A DNA stretch of 25,031 nucleotides from the NCBI GenBank assembly GCA_946481275.1, contig CAMLMV010000069.1, positions 1 to 25,031 on the forward strand, given 5' to 3'. The notes beneath the pieces are model-generated. The model was not told the DNA's origin and did no database searches. It saw only the letters and a list, made by a program, of their open reading frames with translations. The stretch's first letter is position 1; each line of letters starts with the position of its first letter. This DNA comes from an uncultured Massilia sp. Its GTDB lineage: Bacteria; Pseudomonadota; Gammaproteobacteria; Burkholderiales; Burkholderiaceae. This document shows, piece after piece, positions 16,703 to 24,729 of the stretch. A program made the translations under genes and the position numbers.

Positions 16703-18375
16703 ACCTGCACCAGCTGATGGTCGACCACAGCCCGCACATGGTGATGCTGGTCGACCCGGCCGACCTGCGCATCCTCGTGGCCAACCGCATGGTCGAACAG
16801 ACGCTCGGTTACGCGGCCGCGCAATTGCGCGACATGGTCATCACCGACATCGAAAGCTCGCTGCAGGACGTGTTCTATTGGGAGGACGTGCGCGCCGGAC
16901 AGTACCTCGACGTCGAGGCGCAGGAAGGCGAGTACCTGCGCGCCGACGCCTCGATGCTGACGGTGATGAAGTCCGTGCGCGTGATCCAGGAAGGCGACCG
17001 CCCGCTGCTGCTCGTGCGCGCGCAGGATTGCCGCCACGAGCGCCAGGTCGAGGCCCTGCTCGAACAGACCCTGGCCCAGTTGCGCACGACGCTGGAGTCC
17101 ACCGCGGACGGCATCCTCGTGATCGACTGGCACGGCAAGATCACGAGCATGAACCGGCTGTTCTCGGCGATGTGGGACATCCCGGCCGCGCTGCTGGAGG
17201 CCGGCGACGACGACGGCATCATCGAATACATCGCGGGGCAGGTGGAGCAGGGCGACCTGATCCGCGTCCGGCTGCGCCAGGTGGCCGATGCGACCGAGAC
17301 GCAGGACCTGTTCCGCCTGAAGAACGGCCGCTTCTTCGAGTGCCGTTCGCGCCCGCAGTTCCTGGGGGAGCACATCATCGGCCGGGTGTTCGGCTACACC
17401 GACGTAACCGAACGGCACCGGGCCGAGGAAGCGCTGCGCGAGTCGCGCGACCAGCTCGAATCGAAGGTGCGCGAACGCACCCGCGACCTGCAGGAAGCGA
17501 ATGCCACGCTGGAAAAGGAAAAGGCGCGCCAGGCGGAGCTGATCAAGAAGCTGGGCGAGGCCCAGAGCCAGCTGCTGCAATCGGAGAAGATGGCGTCGAT
17601 CGGCGTGCTGGCGGCCGGCGTCGCGCACGAGATCAACAACCCGATCGGCTTCGTCAACTCGAACCTGGGCAGCCTGCAGCGGTATGCGCAGGGCATGCTC
17701 CGGCTGCTCGACAGCTACGCGGCGCTGGAAGGGGCGTTCAGCCCCGAAGACCGCGCCGGGATCGCGCAGGTGAAAGAGGAAGTCGACGCCGAGTACCTGC
17801 GCGAGGACCTGGAGCCGCTGCTGCGCGAATCCCTCGACGGCATCGACCGCGTGCGGCGCATCGTGCAGGACATGAAGGATTTCTCGCACGTCGACGGCGG
17901 CGACCTGCAGTACGCCGACCTCGAGGCGGGCCTGAACAGCACCCTGAACGTGGTCTGGAACGAGATCAAGTACAAGGCCGAGGTGACCAAGGAGTACGGG
18001 GGCATCCCGCAGATCGAGTGCTACCCGTCGCAGTTGAACCAGGTCTTCATGAACCTCCTGGTGAACGCCGCGCACGCGATCGAGAAGCACGGCCGCATCA
18101 CCCTGCGCACGGGCCACGACGAGAAGCACGTGTGGATCGAAGTGGAGGACACCGGCACCGGCATTCCCGAGGACCGGCTGGGGCGCATCTTCGAGCCCTT
18201 CTTCACGACCAAGCCGGTGGGCAAGGGCACGGGCCTCGGCCTGTCGCTGTCGTACGGGATCGTGCAAAAGCACGGCGGCCGCTTCGAGGTGAAGAGCGAA
18301 GTGGGCAAGGGCACCCTGTTCCGCGTCGTCCTGCCGCGCTTCCGGCCGGTGCCCGAGGCGGGCGTCGTCATCTAG
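16699..18375 (+). CDS. PAS-domain sensor histidine kinase coupled to HD-GYP gene
   Basis: A 558-residue soluble kinase with no membrane segment. Two PAS-like domains (about residues 1-115 and 127-250) precede a coiled coil (about 250-305). The dimerisation helix holds the phospho-acceptor His310 in [17 protein letters not shown]. The ATPase domain has an intact N box ([11 protein letters not shown]), G1 ([10 protein letters not shown]), F box (FEPFFTTKP) and G2 ([13 protein letters not shown]). The H box is of the NtrB/HisKA_4-like type often seen in Proteobacteria. It should autophosphorylate in response to a cytosolic signal. No receiver-domain protein is encoded in the window, so its partner is elsewhere or non-canonical. 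Its ATG overlaps the HD-GYP stop, so the two are made together. Confidence 0.93.
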   Translation: MNLHQLMVDHSPHMVMLVDPADLRILVANRMVEQTLGYAAAQLRDMVITDIESSLQDVFYWEDVRAGQYLDVEAQEGEYLRADASMLTVMKSVRVIQEGDRPLLLVRAQDCRHERQVEALLEQTLAQLRTTLESTADGILVIDWHGKITSMNRLFSAMWDIPAALLEAGDDDGIIEYIAGQVEQGDLIRVRLRQVADATETQDLFRLKNGRFFECRSRPQFLGEHIIGRVFGYTDVTERHRAEEALRESRDQLESKVRERTRDLQEANATLEKEKARQAELIKKLGEAQSQLLQSEKMASIGVLAAGVAHEINNPIGFVNSNLGSLQRYAQGMLRLLDSYAALEGAFSPEDRAGIAQVKEEVDAEYLREDLEPLLRESLDGIDRVRRIVQDMKDFSHVDGGDLQYADLEAGLNSTLNVVWNEIKYKAEVTKEYGGIPQIECYPSQLNQVFMNLLVNAAHAIEKHGRITLRTGHDEKHVWIEVEDTGTGIPEDRLGRIFEPFFTTKPVGKGTGLGLSLSYGIVQKHGGRFEVKSEVGKGTLFRVVLPRFRPVPEAGVVI

Positions 18376-18442
18376 CCGGCGCCATAGCATATGCGCGAAA
18401 TCTTTTAACGAAAACGGTATATCAAAACGTAAAAGCATTCGT
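18376..18442. other. AT-rich spacer, possible relic of the ssu regulatory region
   Basis: This stretch is much more AT-rich than its surroundings and contains AACGAA (18407-18412) and TTCGTT (18438-18443) as an inverted pair 25 bp apart, around GGTATATCAAAACG. It directly precedes the ssuC relic, so it may be what is left of a sulfonate-gene promoter. That is inference from position. Confidence 0.3.
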
Positions 18443-18722
18443 TCCGCTTCGATCAGATGGTGCGCAACATCCGGCGCTGACGCTGATACCGCTCGTGATC
18501 TTGTGGTTCGACATCGACGAGGCAGCGAAGCTGTTCCTGCTGTCCGTGGGCGTGTTTTTCCCCGTCTATCTGAACACCACGGCATCCGGTCGGTCGACGA
18601 GGGGCTGATCGAGATGGCGCGCAGCTACGGCCTGTCCGGCTGGTCCCTGTACCGCGACGTGATCCTGCCCGGCGCGCTGCCTGGAACGCCGCTTCCTGCG
18701 CTGGAATCCCACCTGCCGCTGA
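18443..18722 (+). pseudogene. ssuC: ssuC relic (aliphatic sulfonate ABC transporter permease), frameshifted and deleted
   Basis: SsuC-like segments appear in order but in three frames. First comes DQMVRNI (18451-18471), then after a 1-bp shift [20 protein letters not shown] and [11 protein letters not shown]. Another shift near 18575-18583 gives [20 protein letters not shown] and [11 protein letters not shown]. After a deletion, [13 protein letters not shown] and a stop (18720-18722) match the SsuC C-terminus. The N-terminal half and the segment between GALP and LERRF are missing. SsuC would form the inner membrane channel for alkanesulfonate uptake. The piece cannot make a working protein. 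Order and spacing to the ssuB relic match an ancestral ssuCB operon. Confidence 0.85.
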
Positions 18723-18728
18723 TCCTTC

Positions 18729-19109
18729 ATGCCAAAAGACAATCAAGACAACAGGGTGGGTGCGCACCTCGACGTGCGCAGCCTGACCAAGCGCTACGCC
18801 GGGCGTACCGTGCTCGACGCCGTCAACCTCCGCATCGAGCCGGTGAATTCGTCGCCATCGTGGGCCGCAGCGGCTGCGGCAAGAGCGCCCTGCTGCGCGA
18901 GATCGCGGGCCTGGAACTTCCCGACGCCGGCCAGGTCAAACTCGGCGGTAACGGGCCGAACCCTGAGACGCGCATGATGTTCCAGGATGCACGCCTGCTG
19001 CCGTGGAAGACCGTGCTTCACGGCCGTGCTCGTGACGCACGACGTGCAGGAAAAGTGCTGGATCGGGTGCCGCAGAGTCATCAATCCGCGTGAATGTGAG
19101 AGTTTTTGA
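18729..19109 (+). pseudogene. ssuB: ssuB relic (aliphatic sulfonate ABC transporter ATPase), frameshifted and deleted
   Basis: The start [20 protein letters not shown] and [17 protein letters not shown] lead into a 1-bp frameshift at about 18840-18845. The next frame gives [20 protein letters not shown] (Walker A at 18863-18886) and the Q-loop region [14 protein letters not shown]. Straight after this the sequence jumps at about 19019 to [11 protein letters not shown], which belongs after the H-switch. The ABC signature and Walker B are therefore deleted, along with much of the C-terminus. SsuB would energise sulfonate uptake. It lies 6 bp after the ssuC relic. By chance, one open frame of about 196 codons spans parts of both relics and may be mis-annotated as a gene. 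Confidence 0.88.
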
Positions 19110-19295
19110 TTGACCAATTCTGCTCGATTATTGCGTCGAGCGTTTCCCCTTCATTGTATAAACGGAATTAAATTTACCAAAATTTGATGCACACAATACA
19201 ATCACTTGTTTGACAGCTAGAAATGATTTCATTAAGTTCCACAAGTCGTTTCTGGCGACTTTTCAATTTAGCAATGTCCAACAAAGGGAGGAATC
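19110..19295 (+). promoter_or_regulatory. AT-rich upstream region of the 63-residue gene
   Basis: Low-GC compared with the rest of the window. It contains a perfect TTGACA (19210-19215) with a weak -10 candidate TAAGTT 17 bp later (19233-19238). A 6-bp dyad AAGTCG-N7-CGACTT (19243-19261) lies between that promoter and a strong AAAGGGAGGAA ribosome site at about 19282-19292. The dyad could be an operator or a leader hairpin. Confidence 0.4.
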
Positions 19296-19487
19296 ATGAG
19301 CGAACGCAGACACGAGCAGAAGGTCAAGGACGTTGGCGTCGATAACGATTACCTGTGCATCGAGCTATTGAGCGGTCTCCGCCTGATGGGCCCGTTGCGC
19401 ACCAACCCGGTCTACCGGGACCCCGTCATACCACCTGAAGCGCGTCCTCTGCCGAACGGCGACTTCATGCGCGCCGTTGCCCCCTGA
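19296..19487 (+). CDS. Small hypothetical protein (63 residues)
   Basis: I do not recognise this protein. It is 63 residues long, charged at the N-terminus (MSERRHEQKVKDVG), with a central hydrophobic stretch too short for a membrane span (YLCIELLSGLRLMG) and a proline-rich C-terminal half (NPVYRDPVIPPEARPLPNG). There is no signal peptide, cysteine pair or DNA-binding motif. The evidence that it is real is a near-perfect ribosome site (GGGAGGAA about 6 bp before the ATG) and a plausible promoter upstream in an AT-rich spacer. It lies between the ssu relics and the ybhP-like gene, in a region that has been rearranged, so it could be a recent arrival or a lineage-specific protein. Confidence 0.6.
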   Translation: MSERRHEQKVKDVGVDNDYLCIELLSGLRLMGPLRTNPVYRDPVIPPEARPLPNGDFMRAVAP

Positions 19488-19577
19488 GCTGTACGCCTAC
19501 GCCCTTCCTGGCCACGAGCCGGGATGGGCGCCAACCGGCGCACGATTGCGCTCCCCGCCCGGGAAAGGCACGGACTG

Positions 19578-19598
19578 ATGGGGTTACAATGTTCCCAT
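19578..19598 (+). promoter_or_regulatory. -10 box and small dyad at the start of the ybhP-like gene
   Basis: TACAAT (19585-19590) ends exactly 6 bp before the ATG at 19597. ATGGG (19578-19582) and CCCAT (19594-19598) flank it as a 5-bp dyad. No ribosome site is present. This is the same layout as at the nudB start and suggests a leaderless transcript. Confidence 0.5.
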
Positions 19599-20424
19599 GA
19601 AAATCCGTGTCGCGACCTACAACATCCACAAGGGCGTCTCTTCCTTCCGTAGTACGCCGCGCGTGTTGGCGCTGAAAAAAGCCATCGGCGCCTTCGATGC
19701 GGACGTCGTGTTCCTGCAGGAGGTGCAGGGACGGCACGACCGCTACCAGGCCCGCTACGGCGAAAAGGTGCGCAGCCCGCATCATCATTGGCCCGAGAAG
19801 GCCCAGCACGAATTCTTTGCCGGTGAAAACCTGCATGCCGCCTATGGCATGAATGCCGTGTACGACCACGGCCATCACGGCAACGCGCTGCTGTCCGGCT
19901 TTCCGATTTCGAACCAGAACAACCACGACGTCTCCGACCACGCCTACGAACAGCGCGGCATCCTGCACTGCGTGCTGGAGACGCCGTCCGGCAACGTCCA
20001 CTGCTATGTCGTGCACCTGGGCCTGTTCGAAGTGAGCCGCCGGCGCCAGACCGAGGCGCTGGTCCAGTGCGTGCAGGACTCCGCGCGCCCGGACGAGCCC
20101 GTCATCATCGCCGGCGACTTCAACGACTGGCGCAATACCCTGAGCGATTGCCTGCGCTTGAAGCTGGGCGTCGTTGAGGTATTCGATGAATTGGAGCGGC
20201 CGGCGCGGCTCGGCGCGCGGATTGGTGATATCGTGAGGAATGCGGCCGGGCGCGAGAAACGCCTGGTGCCGGCGCGGACGTTTCCCGCCGCGCTGCCCTG
20301 GTTCCGGCTCGACCGGATCTATGTGCGCGGCTTCCGGGTCGAGCATGCCGAAGTGCTGCACGGCCCGCAGTGGGCGCGCCTGTCGGACCACGCACCGATC
20401 GTGGCCAACCTGCAGCTGGCATAG
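19597..20424 (+). CDS. Endonuclease/exonuclease/phosphatase family protein (YbhP-like)
   Basis: A 275-residue EEP-superfamily protein. It has the metal-binding ATYNIHKGVSS start (Asn8), the catalytic Glu in VVFLQEVQG (about residue 42), RGILHCVLE, the VIIAGDFNDW motif (about 169-178) and the final SDHAPIVANL with the catalytic Asp-His pair. Members cleave phosphodiester or phosphomonoester bonds in nucleic acids, phospholipids or sphingolipids. In E. coli the homologous ybhP lies next to clsB, and the same pairing occurs here, pointing to phospholipid metabolism, though the substrate is unproven. There is no signal peptide. The start is only 6 bp from a -10-like box, with no ribosome site. 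The clsB-like ATG follows the stop by 2 bp. Confidence 0.9.
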   Translation: MKIRVATYNIHKGVSSFRSTPRVLALKKAIGAFDADVVFLQEVQGRHDRYQARYGEKVRSPHHHWPEKAQHEFFAGENLHAAYGMNAVYDHGHHGNALLSGFPISNQNNHDVSDHAYEQRGILHCVLETPSGNVHCYVVHLGLFEVSRRRQTEALVQCVQDSARPDEPVIIAGDFNDWRNTLSDCLRLKLGVVEVFDELERPARLGARIGDIVRNAAGREKRLVPARTFPAALPWFRLDRIYVRGFRVEHAEVLHGPQWARLSDHAPIVANLQLA

Positions 20425-20426
20425 CG

Positions 20427-21587
20427 ATGCGCACAGTCACTTATGTAGCCAATAACGACGTCACTCTCCTCGAAAGCGGCAGCACCTATTTCCCGGCGCT
20501 GCTGGCCGCCATCGACGCGGCCAGGCACGAGATCCTGTACGAGACTTATATCTATGCCGAGGACGACACGGCGCGCGCCGTCACCGCCGCGCTGATCCGT
20601 GCCGCCAGGCGCGGCGTCAAGGTGCGCGTGCTGGCCGACTGGTTCGGCACCGGCAACCGCACCGCCTTGCGGTTGAAAGAGGAGTTTTGCGCGGACTGCG
20701 TGCACTACCGCATGTTCAATCCGTGGTTCAAGCGCGGCGCCGCGCGCAGCCACCGCAAGATCGCCGTGATGGACCGCCAGGTCGCCTTTGTCGGCGGCAT
20801 CAACACGAACGACGACAACCTGCACGACTACGAGCCGCACGCGCCGCTGCCGGCGCCCCGCTGGGATTTCGCCGTGCGCGTGCAGGGGCCGCTCGTGGCG
20901 GAAATCCACCGCGAAGCCCAGGCCCAGTGGACGCGGGCGGGTCATTTGCCGCTCGTCCGACGGATCAATTTGTTCCGCGAAATGCGCAAGCAGCCGGCCG
21001 CGCTGGGCGACCACCCGATGCGCGCGGCATTCGTCGTGCGCGACAACCTGCGCAACCGCCGCACGATCCAGCGCGCCTACCTGCAGGCGATCGGCCGCGC
21101 GCGCAAGCGGGTGCTGATGGCCACGCCGTATTTCGCGCCGGGCCGCAAGTTCCGCGAGGCACTGTGCCAGGCCGCGCGCCGCGGCGTCGACGTCTGCCTG
21201 ATGATCGGCGTGGGCGAATTCCGCATGCAGGATGCCGTCGCGTCGTCGTTCTACCCGCAGCTGCTGGCGGCCGGGGTGCGCATCGTCGAATACCGCAAGA
21301 CGCAGCTGCATGCGAAGGTCTGCGTCGTGGACGACAACTGGGCCACGGTCGGTTCCAGCAATTGCGACGGGCTGTCGCTGTTCGTCAACCAGGAAGCGAA
21401 CGTCGTCGTGCGCGATGCGCAGTTCGCCGGCACCCTGGCGCGCCAGATCGAGCGGGGCGTGGCCGATGGCGTGCAGGTTTGCCTGGATGACTTGCGGCAA
21501 CTCGGTTGGGTGCGCCGCTGCGGCCACGAAATGGCCTATCTTCTCTATAAAATGACCATGCGGGTCGTCGCGATCGGCTACGCATGA
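20427..21587 (+). CDS. clsB: Cardiolipin synthase B-like phospholipase D family protein
   Basis: A 386-residue protein with two phospholipase D HKD motifs, as needed for activity: HRKIAVMD (His109, Lys111, Asp116) and HAKVCVVD (His295, Lys297, Asp302). There is no N-terminal membrane pair, which separates ClsB from ClsA. Other family signatures are ETYIYAEDDTAR, GGINTNDD and ATPYFAPGRKF. ClsB enzymes join phosphatidylglycerol units (or similar lipids) into cardiolipin at the inner membrane. I chose the ATG 2 bp after the ybhP-like stop; a longer in-frame start overlaps that gene and is not credible. The two genes are surely co-transcribed. A TATAAA box near the 3' end (21546-21551) might drive the next gene. 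Confidence 0.93.
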   Translation: MRTVTYVANNDVTLLESGSTYFPALLAAIDAARHEILYETYIYAEDDTARAVTAALIRAARRGVKVRVLADWFGTGNRTALRLKEEFCADCVHYRMFNPWFKRGAARSHRKIAVMDRQVAFVGGINTNDDNLHDYEPHAPLPAPRWDFAVRVQGPLVAEIHREAQAQWTRAGHLPLVRRINLFREMRKQPAALGDHPMRAAFVVRDNLRNRRTIQRAYLQAIGRARKRVLMATPYFAPGRKFREALCQAARRGVDVCLMIGVGEFRMQDAVASSFYPQLLAAGVRIVEYRKTQLHAKVCVVDDNWATVGSSNCDGLSLFVNQEANVVVRDAQFAGTLARQIERGVADGVQVCLDDLRQLGWVRRCGHEMAYLLYKMTMRVVAIGYA

Positions 21588-21599
21588 TGGAAAGACACT

Positions 21600-21983
21600 A
21601 TGACGGACAATGACAACGTAAGGATCGACAAATGGCTGTGGGCGGCGCGCTTCTTTAAAACGCGCTCGCTGGCGGCGGATGCGGTCGACCGGGGAAGGGT
21701 GCGGATCGGCGGCGAGCCCGTCAAACCCGCCCGCTCCGTCAAGGTCGATGATAAGATTTTCATCGACAACGGGTCGAATCGCTGGGAAGTGATCGTGCTG
21801 GGCCTGTCCGACAAGCGGGGCCCTGCACCCGTCGCCCAGGCGTTGTACCGCGAGACGGAAGAGAGTATCGTCCGTAGGGAAAACGACCAGGAAGCTCGCC
21901 GTTTGTTCCCCGAACCGGGCAGCACGATCAAGGGCCGCCCGACCAAGCGCGACCGCCGCGCGATCACCCGTGCGGGCGGCTGA
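21600..21983 (+). CDS. hslR: S4-domain RNA-binding heat-shock protein (Hsp15/HslR)
   Basis: A 127-residue protein with an N-terminal S4 RNA-binding domain (about residues 7-66: VRIDKWLWAARFFKTRSLA, GRVRIGGEPVKPAR, VKVDDKIFI). It ends in a basic tail (TKRDRRAITRAGG). The length and pattern match Hsp15, which binds free 50S subunits carrying stalled nascent chains and helps recycle them after heat stress. It follows the clsB-like gene by 12 bp on the same strand. No sigma-32 promoter was identified. The nearest promoter-like element is a TATAAA inside the end of the upstream gene. The protein looks intact. Confidence 0.93.
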   Translation: MTDNDNVRIDKWLWAARFFKTRSLAADAVDRGRVRIGGEPVKPARSVKVDDKIFIDNGSNRWEVIVLGLSDKRGPAPVAQALYRETEESIVRRENDQEARRLFPEPGSTIKGRPTKRDRRAITRAGG

Positions 21984-22016
21984 CAACACACTAGAACGTC
22001 GCCTCTAAGTTCCCGT

Positions 22017-22045
22017 TTGACATTTCACGGCTGGTAGATAATAGT
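22017..22045 (+). promoter_or_regulatory. Predicted promoter upstream of the palindrome and tetR
   Basis: A perfect TTGACA (22017-22022), a 17-bp spacer and AATAGT (22040-22045, 4 of 6). Transcription would start near 22052 and read through the 119-bp palindrome before reaching tetR, giving a leader of about 185 nt. Confidence 0.55.
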
Positions 22046-22077
22046 ACGAGCGTTCGGATTTTTTCGACTAGAGAAAA

Positions 22078-22196
22078 GGAACCTCGAGAACCCGTAGCGA
22101 GCGGCAGCAGATTTGGCCGAGAAGCGCAGCTGTACGAGCAGTACAGCGAGCATCGCACGCCAAAGCTGCAACGCGCAGTAGGGTTATCGAGCTTCC
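22078..22196. repeat. Long imperfect palindrome (about 119 bp) in the hslR-tetR spacer
   Basis: The two halves are inverted copies of each other with scattered mismatches. The outer arms are GGAACCTCGAGAACCC and GGGTTATCGAGCTTCC, the middle arms TTTGGC and GCCAAA, and the innermost perfect arms GCTGTAC and GTACAGC (22129-22135, 22141-22147) around the loop GAGCA. The pattern resembles a dispersed REP/MITE-like intergenic element, or one very long hairpin in the tetR leader. No second copy occurs in this window, so repeat status is not shown here. No coding frame is likely in it. Confidence 0.65.
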
Positions 22197-22236
22197 GACT
22201 TACGCGAGGCATATTATTAACACGACAGCTAAATCG

Positions 22237-22872
22237 ATGAGCATGCGCAAGGGCGAGATGACGCGGGCCGCCATCCTCGATGTTGCGCTCGAGCTCGCCA
22301 GCCGCGACGGTCTGGAAGGCCTGACGATCGGCCTGCTGGCCGATCGCATGAACATGAGCAAATCGGGCGTCTTCGCGCACTTCGGGTCGCGCGAAGACCT
22401 GCAGATCGACGTGCTCAAGCTGTACCACCGCCGCTTCGAGCAGGAAGTCTTCTTCCCCAGCCTCAAAGAACCCCGCGGCCTGCCGCGCCTGGAGGCGATG
22501 TTCAATCGCTGGCTCAAGCGCGTCTCGGTCGAGATCGCGTCCGGCTGCATCTATATCAGTGGTGCCGTCGAATACGACGACCGTCCGGGCCCGATCCGCG
22601 AAGAACTCGTGGCCATGGTCCGCACGTGGCAGGGCGCCCTGCTGCGCTGCGCGCAACAGGCGATCGACTGCGGCGACCTGAAGCCGGGCACCGACCCGGA
22701 GCAACTCGTGTACGAAATGTACGGCCTCGTGCTGGCGGTGCACCACGATGCGCGCTTCCTGCGCATCCCGGGCACCGTCGACCGCGCGCACCGCGGCTTC
22801 GCGCGCCTGATCGAAGATTACCGCAATCCCAACAAGCAAAGCAGCCAGCCGGCGACCGCCAGCGCTCAGTAA
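22237..22872 (+). CDS. TetR family transcriptional regulator
   Basis: A 211-residue TetR-type regulator. The helix-turn-helix lies at about residues 26-52 (LTIGLLADRMNMSKSGVFAH, then FGSREDLQ). A longer ligand-binding half follows and contains ASGCIYISGAVEYDD and AQQAIDCGDLKPGTDPEQL, as in regulators of this size. Family members repress neighbouring genes and release DNA when a small ligand, often an acyl-CoA, binds. The gene lies 35 bp before an acyl-CoA dehydrogenase gene on the same strand, so it probably controls these beta-oxidation genes, including itself. The start is the first ATG; the next is two codons later, and neither has a ribosome site. A long palindrome occupies the leader. 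Confidence 0.93.
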   Translation: MSMRKGEMTRAAILDVALELASRDGLEGLTIGLLADRMNMSKSGVFAHFGSREDLQIDVLKLYHRRFEQEVFFPSLKEPRGLPRLEAMFNRWLKRVSVEIASGCIYISGAVEYDDRPGPIREELVAMVRTWQGALLRCAQQAIDCGDLKPGTDPEQLVYEMYGLVLAVHHDARFLRIPGTVDRAHRGFARLIEDYRNPNKQSSQPATASAQ

Positions 22873-22907
22873 TTCATACCAAATATTTACCTGTCAGGAG
22901 AACAACC

Positions 22908-24698
22908 ATGGGTCAGTACGTCGCGCCACTTCGTGATATGCAGTTCGTTCTGCACGAGTTCCTCAACGTCACCGAAGAATTCAAGAACCTGCCGGCGTAC
23001 CAGGAGATCGACGCCGACATCATCAACCAGGTGCTGGAGGAAGGCGCGAAATTCACGCAGGAAGTGCTGTTCCCGCTTAACCACAGCGGTGACCGCGAAG
23101 GCTGCCACTACGACGCCGCCACCAAGACCGTCACCACGCCCAAGGGTTTTAAAGAAGCCTACAAGCAGTACGTGGAAGGCGGCTGGGCGGCGCTGGCCTG
23201 CGATCCGGAATACGGCGGCCAGGGCCTGCCGGTCTCGCTGAACAACTCGTTCTACGAGATGCTGAACTCGTCGAACCAGGCATGGACCATGTATCCGGGC
23301 CTGTCGCACGGCGCGTACGAGTGCCTGAAGGAACACGGCACCGACGACCAGAAGAAGTTCTACCTGCCGAAGCTCGTCTCGGGCGAGTGGACCGGCACGA
23401 TGTGCCTGACCGAAGCGCACTGCGGCACCGACCTGGGCCTGCTGCGCACGAAGGCCGAACCGCAGGCCGACGGCACCTACAGCATCACCGGCTCGAAGAT
23501 CTTCATCTCGGCCGGCGAGCACGACATGTCGGAAAACATCGTCCACCTGGTGCTGGCCCGCCTGCCGGACGCACCGGAAGGCTCGAAAGGCATTTCGCTG
23601 TTCCTCGTGCCGAAGTTCCTGCCGAACGCTGACGGTTCCGTCGGCGCGCGCAACGGCATCACCTGCGGCGCCATCGAGGAAAAGATGGGCATCCACGGCA
23701 ACTCGACCTGCCAGATGAACCTGGACGGCGCCATCGGCACCCTGATCGGCCAGCCGCACAAGGGCCTGAACGCGATGTTCGTGTTCATGAACGCCGCCCG
23801 CCTGGGCGTCGGCATGCAGTCGCTGGGCCTGACGGAAGTCGCGTACCAGAACGCACTCGTCTACGCCAAGGACCGCATCCAGATGCGCAGCCTGTCGGGC
23901 CCGAAGGCACCGGACAAGCCGGCCGACCCGATCATCGTCCACCCGGACGTGCGCCGCATGCTGCTGACGGCGAAAGCCTACGCCGAAGGCGCGCGCGCCC
24001 TGACGTCGTACGTCGCGCTGCAGATCGACCGCGAACTGAACCACCCGGACGAAGCCGTCCGCAAGGAAGCCGCCGACGAAGTCGCGCTGCTGACCCCGAT
24101 CGTGAAAGCCTTCATCACCGACAACGGCTGGATCGCCACGTCGGAAGCGATGCAGGTGTACGGCGGCCATGGCTACATCAGCGAGTGGGGCATGGAGCAG
24201 TACGTGCGCGACGCCCGCATCAACATGATCTACGAAGGCACCAACACGATCCAGTCGCTGGACCTGCTGGGCCGTAAGATCCTGATGGACAACGGCGCCA
24301 AGCTGCGCAAGTTCGGCGAAAAGATCCGCGCCTTCGTGGAAGAAAACGGCACCGACGAAGCGATGTCCGAGTTCATCACCCCGCTGGGCGACCTGGGCGA
24401 GAAGCTGACCAAGCTGACCATGGAAATCGGCATGAAGGCCTTCCAGAACCAGGACGAAGTGGGCGCCGCCGCCGTGCCTTACCTGCGCGTCGTGGGCCAC
24501 ATGGTGTTCTCGTACTTCTTCGCGCAGATGGCGAAGATCGCGCTGGCCAAGAAGGATTCGGGCGACAAGTTCTACGAAGCCAAGCTGGCGACCGCACGCT
24601 TCTACTTCGCCCGCCTGTACCCGGAAACCGCGATGCTGATCCGCCAGGCACGTTCGGGCGCATCGAACCTGCTGGCGCTGGACGCAGACCTGTTCTAA
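22908..24698 (+). CDS. Acyl-CoA dehydrogenase (FadE/DmdC-like, about 596 residues)
   Basis: A 596-residue FAD-dependent acyl-CoA dehydrogenase of the long type with a C-terminal extension. The N-terminus (MGQYVAPLRDMQFVLHEF) is typical of this subfamily. The FAD/substrate segments include MCLTEAHCGTDLGLLRTKA and ITGSKIFISAGEHD. The catalytic base is probably Glu443 in IYEGTNTIQ. The extension ends FARLYPETAMLIRQARSGAS. It makes the trans-2-enoyl-CoA in fatty-acid beta-oxidation; some members act on methylmercaptopropionyl-CoA, but that cannot be told here. A CAGGAG site precedes the chosen ATG; a longer in-frame opening overlaps tetR and is not credible. The gene is followed 31 bp later by a 3-hydroxyacyl-CoA dehydrogenase. 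Confidence 0.95.
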   Translation: MGQYVAPLRDMQFVLHEFLNVTEEFKNLPAYQEIDADIINQVLEEGAKFTQEVLFPLNHSGDREGCHYDAATKTVTTPKGFKEAYKQYVEGGWAALACDPEYGGQGLPVSLNNSFYEMLNSSNQAWTMYPGLSHGAYECLKEHGTDDQKKFYLPKLVSGEWTGTMCLTEAHCGTDLGLLRTKAEPQADGTYSITGSKIFISAGEHDMSENIVHLVLARLPDAPEGSKGISLFLVPKFLPNADGSVGARNGITCGAIEEKMGIHGNSTCQMNLDGAIGTLIGQPHKGLNAMFVFMNAARLGVGMQSLGLTEVAYQNALVYAKDRIQMRSLSGPKAPDKPADPIIVHPDVRRMLLTAKAYAEGARALTSYVALQIDRELNHPDEAVRKEAADEVALLTPIVKAFITDNGWIATSEAMQVYGGHGYISEWGMEQYVRDARINMIYEGTNTIQSLDLLGRKILMDNGAKLRKFGEKIRAFVEENGTDEAMSEFITPLGDLGEKLTKLTMEIGMKAFQNQDEVGAAAVPYLRVVGHMVFSYFFAQMAKIALAKKDSGDKFYEAKLATARFYFARLYPETAMLIRQARSGASNLLALDADLF

Positions 24699-24729
24699 AT
24701 CGCACGATCACAACTAAGGATTACGAGAG

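Noticed and set aside
18503..19093. An open frame of about 196 codons with a Walker A motif that looks like an ABC transporter ATPase gene
   Set aside because: It is a chance fusion of one frame of the ssuC relic with one frame of the ssuB relic; the true protein segments change frame, and the signature and Walker B are missing.
22626..22907. N-terminal extension of the acyl-CoA dehydrogenase frame upstream of 22908
   Set aside because: It overlaps tetR and gives Arg/Pro-rich sequence; a clear ribosome site precedes the ATG at 22908.
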